From: Chromatiales bacterium (ex Bugula neritina AB1)
Lineage (GTDB): Bacteria; Pseudomonadota; Gammaproteobacteria; Granulosicoccales; Granulosicoccaceae
Assembly (NCBI GenBank): GCA_001730015.1
Contig: MDLA01000138.1
Coordinates: 46,053-110,052 of the forward strand
Reading direction: 5' to 3'
DNA: 64,000 nt
The position numbers were made by a program, and so were the translations under genes. This document shows positions 35,841 through 45,406 of the stretch, piece by piece. Positions within the stretch are counted from its first letter, which is position 1. Each line of letters starts with the position of its first letter. The notes below the pieces were generated by a model. It ran no database searches, was not told the origin of the DNA, and saw only the letters and a program-made list of their open reading frames with translations.

Positions 35841-37494
35841 AACCGTACCTTCAACACCGAAGCTTCCAGCAGACTACTACTTACAGAACTTTAATACGCT
35901 TCTCGACTTTGTCTTCTCGAACTATCGCCATCTGCTGAATGAAGAAGAACGGCACTTCTACCACGCGTTCAATCATCTGGTCACAGACAGTCAGCGCCTG
36001 TATGTCCGATTAGCCTCCAGAAGCAGCGAGTTCATTCGCTGTAAATCACTGCACTACCCCGAGATTCAGCAAACCGGAAAAACGGTTACCAATCTGATCG
36101 ACAGTGGTTTTTTGTCAATAGCAGAAGCATCCGACGCGAGCGAATGGGTATCGATATTTACCCGTGCGGATCTCGCCGAAGTACTACCTGCTCCCCTGAA
36201 AGATAAGCAGGTGGACGCCAGCGTGTTGCAGGCACAAGACCTGTTCGGGCAAAGTCCGCTCGCACTACTGATGGCAAACCATACAATAGTGAAAACCCGC
36301 TATAGAGCAACACTGCAGTGTTATCGTTTATTGTTCTTTGGCAATCTGCAACAGGATTTCAGCGCCTTCGTTTTGCGGGATCTTGGCAAGCGCAGCTACG
36401 AACCCTACCCTATAGATCACACCAATCTGCCATTTACCAGCCGTCGGCAAATAGAAGCGTACCTGCATTATTATCACTGCTGTGATGTATATGAATCAGT
36501 TAAAACACAAGGAACTGAAGCACTGGTAGAAATACAGCGTTCACTTCCACTACTGCAGGCAGATGACAGAACCTTATCGCGTCGACTCGCTAAGCTCTCG
36601 AACCGGATCGCCCGGCAACTGGAACGCTGCAATGCCCTCGACGAAGCAAGCGAAATATACCGTACCACCCGCCGGCCGCCGGCACGGGAGCGTCTAGCTC
36701 GAATAGCGCACAAACGTGGCAATACGGCACAGGCTTTTGCACTGTGCCAGGAGATTGAGGCTGATCCGGGCGATGCAGAAGAGCTGATGTTCGCACAGCA
36801 ATTCAGCACCAGGCTTGCGAAAACCGGCTCTATAAATTACGTAGGCGAAACAACCGTCAAGCCACCAATGCAGCGGTTGAAACTTGAAAAATTATCACTG
36901 CCGGTAGAACTTGAGTGCGCACTGCACTACGCAAAAGAAGGCAAGTGTTTTTACGTTGAGAATGCCCTGGTCGGTGGTATGTTCGGGCTGGCCACCTGGG
37001 ACATACTGTTTGCACCGATTGCCGGCGCATTTTTTCATCCATTTCAATCAGCACCGGCAGACTTTCAGGAAAGCGATTTTTATAGTCAACGGGAATCACT
37101 ATTTGAAAAACGGTTCAGTCAGATTAACAATGGGCTACTAGCGGAACTTGCACTTGATAATTTCCACTATAAATATGGTATTGCCAACCCGCTGGTTAGC
37201 TGGCAACGACTCGACAGGCAGCTGTTAACACTGGCGTTAAAACGCATTTCAACACCAGACTGGTTACACCTGTTTGACTACCTGTGCAAAGATATACGCA
37301 ACAACCGGAGCGGGCTTCCTGATCTGGTGTTTTTCCCGGATACCGGCGGCTACCGCTTTATCGAGGTAAAAGGGCCCGGTGACCGCCTGCAAAAAAACCA
37401 GTTACGCTGGATGCAGCATTTTGAACAGGGTAATATAGAATATTCCGTTGCACTTATAGAGTATTCACTGGATTCAGCAAGCCGTGAGTACTAA
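35836..37494 (+). CDS. FAN1-like VRR-NUC structure-specific nuclease
   Basis: A 552-residue protein with the architecture of bacterial FAN1 (Fanconi-associated nuclease 1), which cuts 5' flaps and helps unhook interstrand crosslinks. The N-terminus LPADYYLQNFNTLLDFVFSN in pieces and the SAP-like and TPR-like helical middle (about 200-330) precede the C-terminal VRR-NUC domain. This has GLPDLVFFPD (Asp496) and FIEVKGPGDRLQKNQ (Glu510-Val-Lys512), the PD-(D/E)XK catalytic set. The start is GTG at 35836, inside a hairpin. It overlaps the downstream helicase by 11 bp, so the two are translated together and presumably act together in DNA repair. Confidence 0.88.
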   Translation: MRTVPSTPKLPADYYLQNFNTLLDFVFSNYRHLLNEEERHFYHAFNHLVTDSQRLYVRLASRSSEFIRCKSLHYPEIQQTGKTVTNLIDSGFLSIAEASDASEWVSIFTRADLAEVLPAPLKDKQVDASVLQAQDLFGQSPLALLMANHTIVKTRYRATLQCYRLLFFGNLQQDFSAFVLRDLGKRSYEPYPIDHTNLPFTSRRQIEAYLHYYHCCDVYESVKTQGTEALVEIQRSLPLLQADDRTLSRRLAKLSNRIARQLERCNALDEASEIYRTTRRPPARERLARIAHKRGNTAQAFALCQEIEADPGDAEELMFAQQFSTRLAKTGSINYVGETTVKPPMQRLKLEKLSLPVELECALHYAKEGKCFYVENALVGGMFGLATWDILFAPIAGAFFHPFQSAPADFQESDFYSQRESLFEKRFSQINNGLLAELALDNFHYKYGIANPLVSWQRLDRQLLTLALKRISTPDWLHLFDYLCKDIRNNRSGLPDLVFFPDTGGYRFIEVKGPGDRLQKNQLRWMQHFEQGNIEYSVALIEYSLDSASREY

Positions 37495-39880
37495 ACAAAC
37501 ATTCAAAATATCAGTGAAAAAGCTGGTCGAATTTGCCTGCCGCACTGGAGACCTTGTGAGTTCAGGCCCTGCCGGCCCCACTGCAGCTGAGGGCCAGCGC
37601 GCTCACCGTGAACTACAACAACTTCGAAACAGCAATGAGCAAGCTGAAATTAAAGTTACTGCCACAGTCGATATCGGCGATAATCAGCTTCTGATATCCG
37701 GCCGGGTGGATCTACTCGATGATAATACCCGTCAGCCAGCCATCGGTGAAATCAAAAGCTGTTACGTACCGCCGGAAAAAATACCGCCATCAACAAAAGA
37801 ACTGCACTGGGCACAATTAAAAATATATGGCTTTTGCGTGCTACAAAAAGCAGCAAATGAGAACCAGTCTAACGATGATTCAGGTATCTCGCTACGTGTG
37901 ATCTGGGCCAACCTGATCGACAACAAAACAACCATTGAGCAAGCACAGTTCGGCTTCGCCGAGCTCGAAGAATTTACCCGGCGTGCCGCGGAAACCTATA
38001 TAAATTGGATAAAGATAATCGACAGCTACCGTAAACGCCTGCGTGAAACCGCCGCCGATCTTCAATTCCCATATGTTAATTTTCGTGCTGGCCAGCGCGA
38101 AATGGCTGCCGGCATATACGTATGCGCAAGAGACAGGCGATCACTGCTGTGTGAAGCGCCAACCGGTATCGGAAAGACCATTAGTGCACTATTTCCATCA
38201 GTCAAAAGTATTGGTGAAAAACACATAGATAATATTATCTACTTAACTGCGAAAACATCCGGACGCACAGCGGCCAACACCAGTATTGCGCAATTGCAGT
38301 CCGCCGGACTTGAAATATCTTCAATCACCATTACAGCAAAAAAAACAACGTGTCATTGCAGCAATGGCACTTGCACAAGAAACGACGATGGCCGTTGCCC
38401 GTTGACAATCGGTTTTTTTGACCGTTTACCGGCAGCACAGCTGCATTTAATTTCTATTGGTGTTATCAGTCCTGAATCTATCGACGAAGCCGCACATAAG
38501 TATAAACTCTGTCCGTTTGAGCTAACGCTGCAGATGCTGCCATGGGCCACCATAGTGATCTGCGACTACAACTATGTTTTTGATCCACTCGTGCGGTTGA
38601 GCCACTTCAGTGACCACGCCAATCAAACTCTTGTACTCATTGATGAAGCCCATAACCTCATTGATCGTGCTCGATCTATGTACTCGGCAAAACTGGATCG
38701 AGAGCAAATTAAAAGCGCCATTGCAGATATTGACGATAAGAACTCGCCAATAGCAAAGCAGTTATCCGGCGTTGTCAACTCTATAAATCGCTGGTCAGGA
38801 AAATCGGATTGCGATGAAAGCGAAGAGACGGACAAGCCCGCCACCATAACGCGCGCCGTTGGTAAATGCACAGATGCTATGCAGCAACTTACTGAAAACA
38901 ATACGCCAATGACAGAAAATATCGCCGATGTCGCCAAAGAACTATACCGGTATCTGGTGATAGAAGACCTGTTTGGCGATCAGCACCGGACCATCACCGT
39001 AAAATCACGAAAGTTCTCAAAGCATGGAAAAAAATCCCTGCCGGCAATCACTGTAAAACTACAATGCCTCAATGCGACTGATCGATTGAAGCGATTAATG
39101 AAGCAATTTCGCACAACCGTCGCATTCTCGGCAACACTACGGCCACAACACTTTTTCAGGTCATCTCTGGGCCTCCCTGAAAACACACACTGCATGAGCC
39201 TGCTGTCACCGTTCGATAGCAGCCGACAAGCCAGCCTGTTTTGCGATTGGGTGGACACCCGCTATGTTGCACGGGATCAGGCAATTAAACCGATTGTTGA
39301 AATTGCTCACCATGTGTATCGAGCGCACCGCGGCAACTATCAAATATTCTTTCCTTCATACGCCTTCATGAACCGGGTACATCAGGCATTTGTAAAAAAA
39401 TACCCGGCAATCCCAACCGCTATACAACAGCGTAACAGCGACGAAACAACACGGCGGGATTTCCTGCAACAGTTCGATGATAGCAATGCCACTCTGGGTT
39501 TCGCCATTCTCGGGGGTATATTCGGTGAGGGAGTTGATTATACTGGTGACAAATTAATTGGCACGATCATCGTTGGCACCGGCCTCGCTTCAATTTCACT
39601 TGAACAGCAACTTATAGAACAGGATTTCAACAACAGCGGTTTGAATGGCTTTGATTACGCCAGTCGCTATCCGGGTTTCACACGGGTATTGCAAACCGCA
39701 GGCAGAGTAATTCGATCCGAAACCGACAAAGGTGTTGTGGTACTAATCGATAAACGGTTCAATAAATCATTTTACCGCAATTTATTCCCGCAACACTGGA
39801 ATCTGCTTAACTGCGATAATACCGATACATTAAACCATCAGCTTCAGCAATTCTGGTCTGGTCAGCAGAGCATTTTTTAG
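37484..39880 (+). CDS. RecB-family nuclease fused to XPD/DinG-type Fe-S DNA helicase
   Basis: A 798-residue fusion. Residues about 55-150 look like a PD-(D/E)XK RecB/Cas4-type nuclease: Asp in GRVDLLDD, Glu and Lys in IGEIKS, and the Gln-x3-Tyr motif in WAQLKIYGF. The superfamily-2 helicase follows, with Walker A EAPTGIGKT (Lys231), a cysteine cluster (TTCHCSNGTC, GRCPL, KLCPFE) like the 4Fe-4S domain of XPD/DinG, a DEAH box (Asp387-Glu-Ala-His390) and late motifs including GIFGEGVDYTGD and QTAGRVIRS. The start is GTG, overlapping the nuclease gene by 11 bp. It probably unwinds and trims damaged DNA with the VRR-NUC partner. Confidence 0.88.
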   Translation: MSTKQTFKISVKKLVEFACRTGDLVSSGPAGPTAAEGQRAHRELQQLRNSNEQAEIKVTATVDIGDNQLLISGRVDLLDDNTRQPAIGEIKSCYVPPEKIPPSTKELHWAQLKIYGFCVLQKAANENQSNDDSGISLRVIWANLIDNKTTIEQAQFGFAELEEFTRRAAETYINWIKIIDSYRKRLRETAADLQFPYVNFRAGQREMAAGIYVCARDRRSLLCEAPTGIGKTISALFPSVKSIGEKHIDNIIYLTAKTSGRTAANTSIAQLQSAGLEISSITITAKKTTCHCSNGTCTRNDDGRCPLTIGFFDRLPAAQLHLISIGVISPESIDEAAHKYKLCPFELTLQMLPWATIVICDYNYVFDPLVRLSHFSDHANQTLVLIDEAHNLIDRARSMYSAKLDREQIKSAIADIDDKNSPIAKQLSGVVNSINRWSGKSDCDESEETDKPATITRAVGKCTDAMQQLTENNTPMTENIADVAKELYRYLVIEDLFGDQHRTITVKSRKFSKHGKKSLPAITVKLQCLNATDRLKRLMKQFRTTVAFSATLRPQHFFRSSLGLPENTHCMSLLSPFDSSRQASLFCDWVDTRYVARDQAIKPIVEIAHHVYRAHRGNYQIFFPSYAFMNRVHQAFVKKYPAIPTAIQQRNSDETTRRDFLQQFDDSNATLGFAILGGIFGEGVDYTGDKLIGTIIVGTGLASISLEQQLIEQDFNNSGLNGFDYASRYPGFTRVLQTAGRVIRSETDKGVVVLIDKRFNKSFYRNLFPQHWNLLNCDNTDTLNHQLQQFWSGQQSIF

Positions 39881-39887
39881 TACAGAG

Positions 39888-40307
39888 CTACACCCCAAGC
39901 ATGGGTAAATTCTTCAACTTATGGTAATTGAGGGCCAGGAAAATACAATGCCTGACAATCTCAACAGGGACTACATCTTTCTCGTGAAAAACAATTGCGC
40001 GCTTCCCGTCAAACGTCAGTTCATCCGGATAAAGCTCACGGAAGGTTTCAATCAGGTTTGACTGGCAATGAAAGTACAAACCGTAACAGTCGGGCTTTTT
40101 CGACTGCCACGCCAGTCGCACTGCACTGCCCTTCGGGGTGACGTAACTCGGCTCACCCCATTTCAACGATTCTTCTACTTCTCCTAATTCCGGATTGTCT
40201 GCAGCGGTCTCAAAAATTAAATCCCGCAACTGCAACAGCTTTTTACGCTTAGCGACAGGCAGACTCTGGTACACAGCGGCAACCTCTGCGTTTTTTAGTT
40301 TCCCCAT
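39888..40307 (-). CDS. DUF1801 domain protein
   Basis: A 139-residue protein starting MGKLKNAEVAAVYQSLP from an ATG with GGAGG 8 bp upstream; a longer frame to 40424 lacks such a site. The segment KLLQLRDLIFETAAD, then WGEPSYVTPKGSAVRLAW and YGLYFHCQSNLIETFRELYP fit the DUF1801/YdhG-like fold. Function of the family is unclear. It converges on the helicase gene, with the two stops 7 bp apart and no terminator seen between them. Confidence 0.8.
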   Translation of the reverse strand: MGKLKNAEVAAVYQSLPVAKRKKLLQLRDLIFETAADNPELGEVEESLKWGEPSYVTPKGSAVRLAWQSKKPDCYGLYFHCQSNLIETFRELYPDELTFDGKRAIVFHEKDVVPVEIVRHCIFLALNYHKLKNLPMLGV

Positions 40308-40489
40308 GCTCTGGCCTCCAGTGAAAACCGTTGAGTTACTTAATAGTTTAAATGTCCGGCAGTAGTAAAAACAATTTCTACTTGATGCCACCATACTGTG
40401 GCTACGGCCAGCGGAATTACACATCGCATCAGACCAGACAAGTAATATATTTTTACCATCGTCACTTATCCATTTAAGAGACCACTTAG

Positions 40490-40683
40490 CCTGGATTATT
40501 CATGGCGTGGCGAGCATAGCGCGGACCTTACTTATTCACGGCAAGGGATTTCAGTGTGCATTTTCTTCTCGCGTCCAATAGTTTGTTTGATATTTGCAAG
40601 ATTTGTTTGATAGTTGCAAGAGAAAAACACGCTGTGGAATCAAAGATCAAGAGAGATGCCATCAATCCCATGAGTAATCCAGG
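40490..40683 (+). mobile_element. MITE-like element, copy A (194 bp, TTAG target duplication)
   Basis: The ends are 16-bp inverted repeats, CCTGGATTATTCATGG at the left and the complement of CCTGGATTACTCATGG at the right (one mismatch). The 4-bp direct repeat TTAG flanks it exactly (40486-40489 and 40684-40687). There is no coding frame. It is related along its length to copies at 50736 and 58084. Inside, TTTGTTTGATATTTGCAAGA is tandemly duplicated (20 bp, one mismatch), which accounts for it being 20 bp longer than copy B. It fills most of the 444-bp gap between the DUF1801 and EVE genes. Confidence 0.85.
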
Positions 40684-40751
40684 TTAGGTTGGCAGGTTAA
40701 ATTATCTTTGCTGTCCAGCCCGGACTAAGTCCCCTGACAATATTGCCGGAA

Positions 40752-41216
40752 TCACTTTCCAACCAGCTTAACAATGATATCCCAGTGCTTTTTCCCGACC
40801 GGCTGTACAGATAACCGGCTGCCCTTTTGCAACAACACCATATCTTCCAGCCCCTTTATAGTTTTTAACGACTGCAGTGATACTACCTCTTTGAATTTTC
40901 GTTTCAGCTTGACATCTACCATACACCAGCGCGGATTTTCATCGGAGCTTTTTGCATCATAATACTTACTCGCCGGATCATGTGCGGTATGATCCGGATA
41001 GGACTCCCTGACAATTTCTACAATGCCAACTACCCCTGGAACCTTGCAACTGGAATGATAAAAAAATCCCAGGTCACCTTTTTTCATTTGATCCCGCATC
41101 AGATTGCGCGCCTGGTAGTTTCGAATGCCATCCCAGTGATCACGCTTGCCCGGCATTGACGCCAGTTGGTCAATGCTAAAAGCATCCGGCTCCGATTTAA
41201 ACAGCCAATAGTTCAC
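40752..41216 (-). CDS. EVE domain protein
   Basis: A 154-residue single-domain EVE protein, of the PUA-like fold that binds modified bases in RNA or DNA. It shows the family start NYWLFKSEPDAFSIDQL, HWDGIRNYQARNLMRDQMKKG, LGFFYHSSCKVPGVVGIVEI and the WCMVDVKLKRKF segment. The GTG start overlaps the stop of the upstream hydrolase (GTGA), so the two are translationally coupled. A precise role is not known; EVE proteins occur near modified-DNA restriction systems and in housekeeping contexts, and nothing here shows a restriction partner. Confidence 0.93.
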   Translation of the reverse strand: MNYWLFKSEPDAFSIDQLASMPGKRDHWDGIRNYQARNLMRDQMKKGDLGFFYHSSCKVPGVVGIVEIVRESYPDHTAHDPASKYYDAKSSDENPRWCMVDVKLKRKFKEVVSLQSLKTIKGLEDMVLLQKGSRLSVQPVGKKHWDIIVKLVGK

Positions 41217-42394
41217 TTTTTGATCTCCTTGTTTAGAATAGAATTATCAATCCTATCTGACTGAACACCTTTTAAAAAACTGCAAAGCAACGCAGTGACA
41301 CGATCAGGCTGCTCCTGCTGTACCCAGTGCCCGGCCCCGTCAATCAGATGGCAGCCAAGCATATTCGTACATGAGGTGCCTTGCATTAACTCGAACGAAC
41401 CCGGTTTCTGATGTATTCCCCAGTCGCTAGCTCCAGCGATGAATAGAGATGGAATATCGATAGAAAGCCCGCTGAACGTCTGAAGCTCTGCATGGTCTTT
41501 TCCGTCAGTGCCACAGCGATACCAGTTGAGCCCGCCCTGAAAGCCGGTGCGGGTAAATTCACTGGCATAGATTGCCAGTTCCCGATCCGGCAGCCAGTGA
41601 TGATTTTCTATAAAAGCTGCGCCGGGCATTTCTGGCGCCACGGTCTCAGCCATGCCGGCGGCCTGGTGCATAACGTAATAGGTTGGAAGCCGGCCCAGAC
41701 AATCTGCACTCCACGACTGAAGAGAATACGGCTTGTTGTTTTCCCAGTCGGCACTCTTGTGATGATAATAGGCCCGCAAAAAGGCCATTAGCCCCTGCGG
41801 ACAATGCTGCATATTAGCATTAGCTTCAGGCGTCGAGTAATACCATTGATAATGCTTGCGCGGGGGTACCAGTGCGGCCAGGGCATCGTGATCTATGGTC
41901 GCTTTTACGGCAGTAGAATCCGGTAAGGGAACAGGCGGTGTACCGGCGAACGGAGCACTCATCAAAACCACTGAATTAAATACATCGGGACGAATCACCG
42001 CACACCAGGCCGCGACCGCCGAGCCAAAATCGTGGCCAACCACACTGGCCGCTTTTGCATGGCCAAAAGCAAACAGTACGCCCATCGCATCACGAACTAG
42101 ATTGAACAGCCGGAAAGATGCTACATCGCCATCGTAGCGATTATCTGATCCCGTGGTACGACCATAGCCGCGCTGATCCGGTGCCAGTACATGAAAGCCC
42201 GCCCGTGCCAATGGTAGCATTACTTTGCGCCAACTGTATGCAAGCTCCGGAAAGCCGTGCAATAACAGCACACAGGGATTACCCGGGTTACCGGCCTCAA
42301 GCACGTGACACATCAGGCCATTACCATTATCTATCCGATGCGAATGAATATCCGGCTCAAGTGCACTAGACGGATAAGGCGACTCAATCTTCAT
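41213..42394 (-). CDS. Alpha/beta hydrolase, epoxide-hydrolase-like
   Basis: A 393-residue alpha/beta-fold hydrolase. It shows LLHGFPELAYSWRKVM (oxyanion HGFP), DQRGYGRT, and a nucleophile elbow VVGHDFGSAVA with Asp rather than Ser, which points to the epoxide hydrolase/dehalogenase branch. The catalytic His is in LIDGAGHWVQQEQPD near the C-terminus. A ~130-residue cap domain lies between. It ends in a 4-bp overlap with the EVE gene start. The natural substrate is unknown. Confidence in fold and class is high, in activity modest. Confidence 0.85.
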   Translation of the reverse strand: MKIESPYPSSALEPDIHSHRIDNGNGLMCHVLEAGNPGNPCVLLLHGFPELAYSWRKVMLPLARAGFHVLAPDQRGYGRTTGSDNRYDGDVASFRLFNLVRDAMGVLFAFGHAKAASVVGHDFGSAVAAWCAVIRPDVFNSVVLMSAPFAGTPPVPLPDSTAVKATIDHDALAALVPPRKHYQWYYSTPEANANMQHCPQGLMAFLRAYYHHKSADWENNKPYSLQSWSADCLGRLPTYYVMHQAAGMAETVAPEMPGAAFIENHHWLPDRELAIYASEFTRTGFQGGLNWYRCGTDGKDHAELQTFSGLSIDIPSLFIAGASDWGIHQKPGSFELMQGTSCTNMLGCHLIDGAGHWVQQEQPDRVTALLCSFLKGVQSDRIDNSILNKEIKK

Positions 42395-42463
42395 TGGCTT
42401 TCATACTCTATAGCTCCACAATTCCGGCACCTTACGGTTGCCGTCGTAATACACCCGCTTAGG

Positions 42464-43702
42464 TTATTCACTGTTTCCGGATTTTAAGGAGGATCGTCTG
42501 GCCAGACGCATAAACACCGGTGAGGTCCGCAGCAGCGAGACAAATCGCTTACGGGTGGCCACAGGTACCGCGGCACGTGCACGCATCCGCCACAGGGTAT
42601 AGAGCAGCAAGCTCAGATGAACTGTACTTGTACAGGAAAAGAGCGCCTGCGGACCGGTCCATTTGATCAGAACCGCTGACAGAACCGGCCCTGCCATCGC
42701 ACCTATCGAAAAGAAAAATGTCAGCCCTGCTGCCACCATAACAAAATCACCTTCGCCCGCATGGTCATTCGCATGAGCCGCAGAAAGCGAGTACAACGGC
42801 AGTGCAAATGCGCCGAAACAGAATATACCCACATAATTGCGAAACGCAGAATCTCCTGCCACGCTGGCCAGATATAAACCGGCCAGACAGGCACCTGCAG
42901 TAGCCAGAACCAGTGCGATACGTCTGTCAACCCGATCTGACAACATGCCCAGCGGATACTGCAGCACCGCGCCACCGACTATCCCTGCACTCATAAACGT
43001 AGCAACGCTCGTTATAGACAGACCAATACTCTGCGCATACAACGGGCCTACAAGACGAAACGAGCTGTTGGTCAGGCCAATGGAAATACACCCGATACAT
43101 GCAACAGGAGACAAACTCCACAGCGGGCGGAGGTCAAACTTAAAGGAGGCCGGCGGACGGGGATTGGAGCGATCCGCCAGCGATACAGGCACCAGAGATA
43201 TCGCGGTCATGATCGCCATCAGTCCGAACAGAGTAAAGTCGGCTGCTCCGAACAACGGCAGTAAAAACTGCGCCCCGGTAACCGCTGCCAGATCAATCAA
43301 CCGGTATAACGATAACACTCTGCCTCGATCACGATTGGCGACGCCGGAATTTATCCAGCTTTCCACTGTGGTGAACAAACCTGAAAAGCAAAAACCCAGC
43401 ACCAACCGCAAGCCGATCCATACCCAGGCATCTATCACCATCACCAGCAGCAAAGTGGCACTGGCAGCAATGGCGGCCAATGCTGAGAACGTACGTATAT
43501 GGCCCACCGACTGCAGCAACCGAGGCACCATAATGCAGCCGACCATGAAGCCCAGATAGTACGCGGTTCCCATGAAACCGATCATGCCGTTTGAGATTCC
43601 TTCAGCAGCACCACGTACCGCTATCAGGGTTCCCTGCAGACCGTTACCGGCAAGTAACACACCTGCCGCCATTAACAAAGGCAACAGCATACGCAAGGTC
43701 AT
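42464..43702 (-). CDS. Major facilitator superfamily transporter (YcaD-like)
   Basis: A 412-residue polytopic membrane protein with about twelve hydrophobic segments. It has the pattern LLLAGNGLQGTLIAVRGAAEG at the start in pieces, GFCFSGLFTTVESWINS in TM4-5, and DRVDRRIALVLATAG between TM8 and TM9, a typical MFS loop. It resembles YcaD-type MFS permeases. The C-terminal ~40 residues are basic (RMRARAAVPVATRKRF). Substrate unknown. It is 69 bp upstream of the hydrolase gene and co-directional. Confidence 0.85.
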   Translation of the reverse strand: MTLRMLLPLLMAAGVLLAGNGLQGTLIAVRGAAEGISNGMIGFMGTAYYLGFMVGCIMVPRLLQSVGHIRTFSALAAIAASATLLLVMVIDAWVWIGLRLVLGFCFSGLFTTVESWINSGVANRDRGRVLSLYRLIDLAAVTGAQFLLPLFGAADFTLFGLMAIMTAISLVPVSLADRSNPRPPASFKFDLRPLWSLSPVACIGCISIGLTNSSFRLVGPLYAQSIGLSITSVATFMSAGIVGGAVLQYPLGMLSDRVDRRIALVLATAGACLAGLYLASVAGDSAFRNYVGIFCFGAFALPLYSLSAAHANDHAGEGDFVMVAAGLTFFFSIGAMAGPVLSAVLIKWTGPQALFSCTSTVHLSLLLYTLWRMRARAAVPVATRKRFVSLLRTSPVFMRLARRSSLKSGNSE

Positions 43703-43846
43703 TGCAGATGCTGCGTGTTGATCTTTTTGTCCTGCCGCTGAAGAATTAATACCCGCACCTGTTAAATAAAAACCAAAAACTCAAGGATCGCGCCCGGTAC
43801 ACATTTGCAGTGCCCGGGTCCGGTAAATTTACCATTATTTCATCTC

Positions 43847-44041
43847 TATACCCTGGTGTTGCATAAAATTTCGAGCACAGGAGCTTATAGAGCAATATAA
43901 AAGCTGCTGCGCGGAGTTTTTACTGGATTGAGCCCAGTCAATCTAAGTGATATTCAGGAAAAACGAGTACAGAGCCTTAGATGCTGCTATAGAAGCAGCG
44001 CAGCGATTCCGGGACGGAATTCAAGGCAACACCAGGGTATA
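43847..44041. mobile_element. 195-bp inverted-repeat element, different family
   Basis: Perfect 16-bp terminal inverted repeats TATACCCTGGTGTTGC (43847-43862) and GCAACACCAGGGTATA (44026-44041). The interior has no coding frame but a further palindrome ACTGG-ATTGAG-CCCAGT-like stem near 43921-43937. The TATA at each outer end could be a target-site duplication, or part of the repeat. It lies in the 399-bp space between the MFS gene and batD, both minus strand. It looks like a non-autonomous element; it does not align with the 40490 family apart from the short CCTGG terminus. Confidence 0.7.
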
Positions 44042-44101
44042 ACAAAAGGGCTTTGGGTATCTGTACCTGTTTTTAACCTGAACCCGGCGCAGTAACAACC
44101 A

Positions 44102-45406
44102 CTATTGCCCGGGATACAACTCCTGCATGGTGGAGTCGGGTTGATCAGTGGAGGCGCGCAATCGTTTCACGGCGGTTATAAATGCCCTTGAGTCAAATTG
44201 GACACGCTGACCGAAAGCGATGTCGTCTAATGACAGAATCATTTTGGAACATTCGGGATCCATAGCTGCCAATTGCTCAAGGCGGCTGATATTCCGCTCC
44301 GGCCACCGAACCTGCGCCCAGGCAATCACATCTGCTCTGGCTCTGATATAGCCAGACTCTCCGGAACCAGTACTGCCTAGCGAGCGCTTAACAAGACGCC
44401 ACGCTCGACGCTCGGTTAGCACTTTGTTTTTAACGCGATTAACAGACATGTGCGCCTGACGTGTGCGGTGCCAGGCAAGCAGATTGAAAATGATCAGGGA
44501 AAGAGTAACCAAACACATAACAGCCAGGCTCAGCCGGTACCGGAATCGCTCCTTAAGCCAGGCCACTGAATCAAGGCTGGAACGATTTACAAGCCCCTCT
44601 AGAAAACTAAGTTCCTGCGCCGCAATTCTGCTCACTCGCCACTGACGCGTATTAATATCCCACCAGTCTATTGCCAGTTCTGGAAACCGGTAACTCCCTG
44701 CGACAGGTGCGATAACCGATGTGAGCTGTTTTCGACTCCCGACCAGACCCGTGCTGGATTTCCCCGACACCAGAACCGGTGCTTGCGGATAAAGGCGCGC
44801 CTCTCCGTCCACCTTCAACTGGATCTCCGGAATAGCCGCTGCATGCTGTCCCTGAACGTTCACCGTTAATGTGTGTGTCACCGGCTCACCGGCCCGAGTG
44901 GTATCATCCGGCTTTGACCAGGCGGAAACGATCTCAACGGACTCAGCTGCAAACCAGATCCTTCCAGTACCGGCTGACAACGATGGTTTAATATTAAGCT
45001 GCAACGGTCTCGATTCGGCCGATATCATGGGGTTTCCAGCAGCCCCGTCGGTTCGATCTTTTGGCACTGGCAATACCGCCTGATATCGCAACGCGGGTAT
45101 GGTAACGGTAGCTGCCTTGTTCGCGAACAAGGCAAAAACACGAGTAATAACCCGGTAGGCAATAGAGTTCTCAACAACTATTGACTCACTCTTGTGCATC
45201 GACAAAACCTCAACGCCGGTCACTTCAGGTTGATCACCGGTAAGACTGAATGCTTTTTGCACCATTTTGACTGTCAATGTCAGCAACACCTGTTCGTTAA
45301 CAAAGGCAGTATTGCGATCGGCCAGCATAGAGACCGTCAAATCCTGCGCACTCAGCCGCGGTAGGTCGAGTAGTAATATCAATAACAGCAGACTCAGCCG
45401 GCGCAC
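44102..45406 (-). CDS. batD: BatD-like protein (oxygen tolerance/Bat operon)
   Basis: A 434-residue protein with a signal peptide (LSLLLLILLLDLPRLSAQ), a long beta-rich periplasmic part with the BatD pattern (DLTVSMLADRNTAFVNEQ, LTVKMVQKAFSLTG), and a single transmembrane helix at about residues 295-315 (LAVMCLVTLSLIIFNLLAW). A cytoplasmic helical tail follows. It is the last gene of the moxR-DUF58-DUF4381-batA-batB-batD run; the stop of batB and its own start share one position. Bat proteins have been linked to aerotolerance and membrane integrity; the mechanism is unclear. Confidence 0.87.
   Translation of the reverse strand: MRRLSLLLLILLLDLPRLSAQDLTVSMLADRNTAFVNEQVLLTLTVKMVQKAFSLTGDQPEVTGVEVLSMHKSESIVVENSIAYRVITRVFALFANKAATVTIPALRYQAVLPVPKDRTDGAAGNPMISAESRPLQLNIKPSLSAGTGRIWFAAESVEIVSAWSKPDDTTRAGEPVTHTLTVNVQGQHAAAIPEIQLKVDGEARLYPQAPVLVSGKSSTGLVGSRKQLTSVIAPVAGSYRFPELAIDWWDINTRQWRVSRIAAQELSFLEGLVNRSSLDSVAWLKERFRYRLSLAVMCLVTLSLIIFNLLAWHRTRQAHMSVNRVKNKVLTERRAWRLVKRSLGSTGSGESGYIRARADVIAWAQVRWPERNISRLEQLAAMDPECSKMILSLDDIAFGQRVQFDSRAFITAVKRLRASTDQPDSTMQELYPGQ

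Noticed and set aside
40425..40751. Complete insertion sequence around 40.5 kb
   Set aside because: Inverted ends and a target duplication are present but there is no transposase frame; recorded as a MITE-like element instead.
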